A stretch of DNA of 6,716 bases from Blastocatellia bacterium (lineage in GTDB: Bacteria > Acidobacteriota > Blastocatellia > Chloracidobacteriales > JADJPF01), in contig JAHFUF010000287.1 of NCBI GenBank assembly GCA_023265235.1, positions 1 through 6,716 on the forward strand. The letters are read 5' to 3'. Both the position numbers and the translations under genes were made by a program. Under the pieces are notes generated by a model. It ran no database searches, was not told where the DNA came from, and was given only the letters and a program-made list of their open reading frames with translations. Each line of letters starts with the position of its first letter. Position 1 is the stretch's first letter. Below are positions 5,469-6,716 of this stretch, in pieces.

Positions 5469-6716
5469 ATGCGTTTACTAATCAAAAATGGCTTAGTAAT
5501 AGATCCCTCAAGACAATATCAGGAAAAAGCAGACGTGTTAATCGAAGGTGATAAAATTGCAGGGGTATTTCCTAGTATTGAAATTGATAATACAGAAGTG
5601 CTAGATGCTACTGGACTAGTGGTAGCACCAGGGTTTATTGACCTACATACACATTTGCGTGAACCAGGTCGTGAGGACAAAGAAACTATTGAAACAGGTT
5701 CAAAAGCTGCTGTCCAAGGTGGATTTACTAGTATTTGTTGTATGCCTAACACTCAACCAATTAATGATAATGCTACAGTAACACATTATATTTTAAGTAG
5801 AGCAAAAAGCATTGGCTTGGTTAATATTTTTCCTATAGGGGCTATTACTAGAGAATCTAAAGGAGAACAACTAGCTGAAATAGGAGAGATGTACAAAGCA
5901 GGGATTGTAGCGATTTCTGATGATGGACGACCTGTTTCAAATTCACTAGTAATGCGTAGGGCAATGGAGTATGCAAAAAGCTTTGGTCTACCAGTAGTTG
6001 ATCATTGCGAAAACAAAGACTTAGCCGCAGGTGGTGTAATAAATGAGGGTTACTATTCTACTTTGTTAGGGCTAAAAGGTATGTCACATTTAGCCGAAGA
6101 AATGGATGTACAAAGGGATTTAATGTTAGCTGAGGCCACAGGAGCACACATTCATATTGCACATTTAAGCACAGCAGGTTCTTTAGAATTAGTCCGCCAG
6201 GCAAAACAAAAAGGTGTTAAGGTTACTTGCGAAGTTACACCACATCATTTTACTTTGACAGATTCGGCAGTAATAGATTTTGATACTAATACAAAGATGA
6301 ATCCTCCGCTTCGTACAGACCATGACGTAAGAGCATTGATTGAAGGAATAGCAGATGGAACAGTAGATGCAATTGCTACAGATCATGCACCTCATCATGC
6401 AGATGAAAAAGCCTTAGAATATGATCGTGCGCCTTTTGGTATTGTTGGCCTTGAAACAGCAGTCAGTCTGTCTTTAGATAGGCTTTATCATAAAGAAAAA
6501 ATAAGCTTAATGCGCATAGTAGAACTACTTTCAACTGCACCAGCACGAATTTTTAACATTAACAGGGGAAGTTTGTTTGTTGGTGCTCAGGCAGATGTGA
6601 CTATTTTTGATCCAGAGTTAAAAACTTCTGTTAATCCTGCGCTATTTTGCTCAAAAAGCCGTAATACTCCATTTGCCAATTGGCAATTACAAGGCGGAGT
6701 AATCAACACCATAGTA
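5469..6716 (+). CDS. pyrC: Dihydroorotase (class I), 3'-truncated by window edge
   Basis: This gene runs open to the right edge: 416 residues are visible, and the usual class I length of about 425-430 implies that only some 10-15 residues are missing. It is the cytosolic amidohydrolase that cyclises carbamoyl-aspartate to dihydroorotate. The metal-site motifs are all present: DLHTHLREPG with His60 and His62, ISDDGRP with Asp151/Asp152 (class I dihydroorotases use an Asp bridge and not a carboxylated lysine), DHCEN with His179, IAHLST with His232, and ATDHAPHH with the catalytic Asp305. MPNTQP, MNPPLR and the FGIVGLETA segment are further signatures. This type differs from the shorter E. coli class II PyrC and is the type that forms a complex with ATCase in Aquifex aeolicus, so a PyrB-PyrC assembly is plausible here. 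The ATG at 5469 is the first start after the pyrB stop and has AGGAG 8 nt before it. Confidence 0.96.
   Translation, partial: MRLLIKNGLVIDPSRQYQEKADVLIEGDKIAGVFPSIEIDNTEVLDATGLVVAPGFIDLHTHLREPGREDKETIETGSKAAVQGGFTSICCMPNTQPINDNATVTHYILSRAKSIGLVNIFPIGAITRESKGEQLAEIGEMYKAGIVAISDDGRPVSNSLVMRRAMEYAKSFGLPVVDHCENKDLAAGGVINEGYYSTLLGLKGMSHLAEEMDVQRDLMLAEATGAHIHIAHLSTAGSLELVRQAKQKGVKVTCEVTPHHFTLTDSAVIDFDTNTKMNPPLRTDHDVRALIEGIADGTVDAIATDHAPHHADEKALEYDRAPFGIVGLETAVSLSLDRLYHKEKISLMRIVELLSTAPARIFNINRGSLFVGAQADVTIFDPELKTSVNPALFCSKSRNTPFANWQLQGGVINTIV

Noticed and set aside
5519..5752. Minus-strand open frame of 77 codons opposite pyrC
   Set aside because: It is a shadow of the pyrC coding frame; the plus-strand product is unmistakable.
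6189..6398. Minus-strand Cys/Ser/Ile-rich open frame of 69 codons
   Set aside because: The Cys-rich look comes from antisense reading of Ala/Thr/His codons in pyrC; no start context supports it.

Overview
The window is a stretch of ordinary bacterial chromosome in which all seven genes read on the plus strand. It is AT-rich: by eye about 40% G+C, with A or T at most third codon positions. No mobile element, CRISPR array, phage gene, rRNA or tRNA is visible. The gene content fits a free-living heterotroph. A bifunctional FtcD next to hutI, a pyrR-pyrB-pyrC order and a dienoyl-CoA-hydratase-like crotonase together make me lean towards Acidobacteriota (Blastocatellia-like), but this is a weak inference that needs a database search.

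Region 1 (2-2394) is the end of a histidine-utilisation cluster. The C-terminal two thirds of imidazolonepropionase (hutI, cut by the window edge) is followed 8 nt later by a fused glutamate formimidoyltransferase / formimidoyl-THF cyclodeaminase (ftcD). HutI makes formiminoglutamate; FtcD moves its formimino group to tetrahydrofolate and deaminates the product, so histidine carbon and nitrogen leave as glutamate, ammonia and 5,10-methenyl-THF. The end of ftcD and the spacer after it carry two short tandem arrays, 4 x 11 bp and 4 x 7 bp.

Region 2 (2520-3741) holds two genes with no clear tie to either flank: a crotonase-fold enoyl-CoA hydratase with both catalytic glutamates, and an unrecognised 89-residue protein. 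A perfect 10-bp-arm inverted repeat overlaps the stop codon of the small gene.

Region 3 (about 3797-6716) is a de novo pyrimidine operon: pyrR (regulator / uracil phosphoribosyltransferase), pyrB (aspartate carbamoyltransferase) and pyrC (dihydroorotase, missing only its last residues). A plausible promoter precedes pyrR. pyrB has a GTG start, a weak ribosome-binding site and a perfect 9-bp hairpin at codons 12-20. pyrC starts 3 nt after the pyrB stop with a good Shine-Dalgarno sequence. PyrB and PyrC catalyse consecutive steps, carbamoyl phosphate + aspartate to carbamoyl aspartate to dihydroorotate.

I see no convincing new multi-gene system. The items most worth a second look are the non-coding structures: the pyrB hairpin, the inverted repeat before pyrR and the two tandem arrays.
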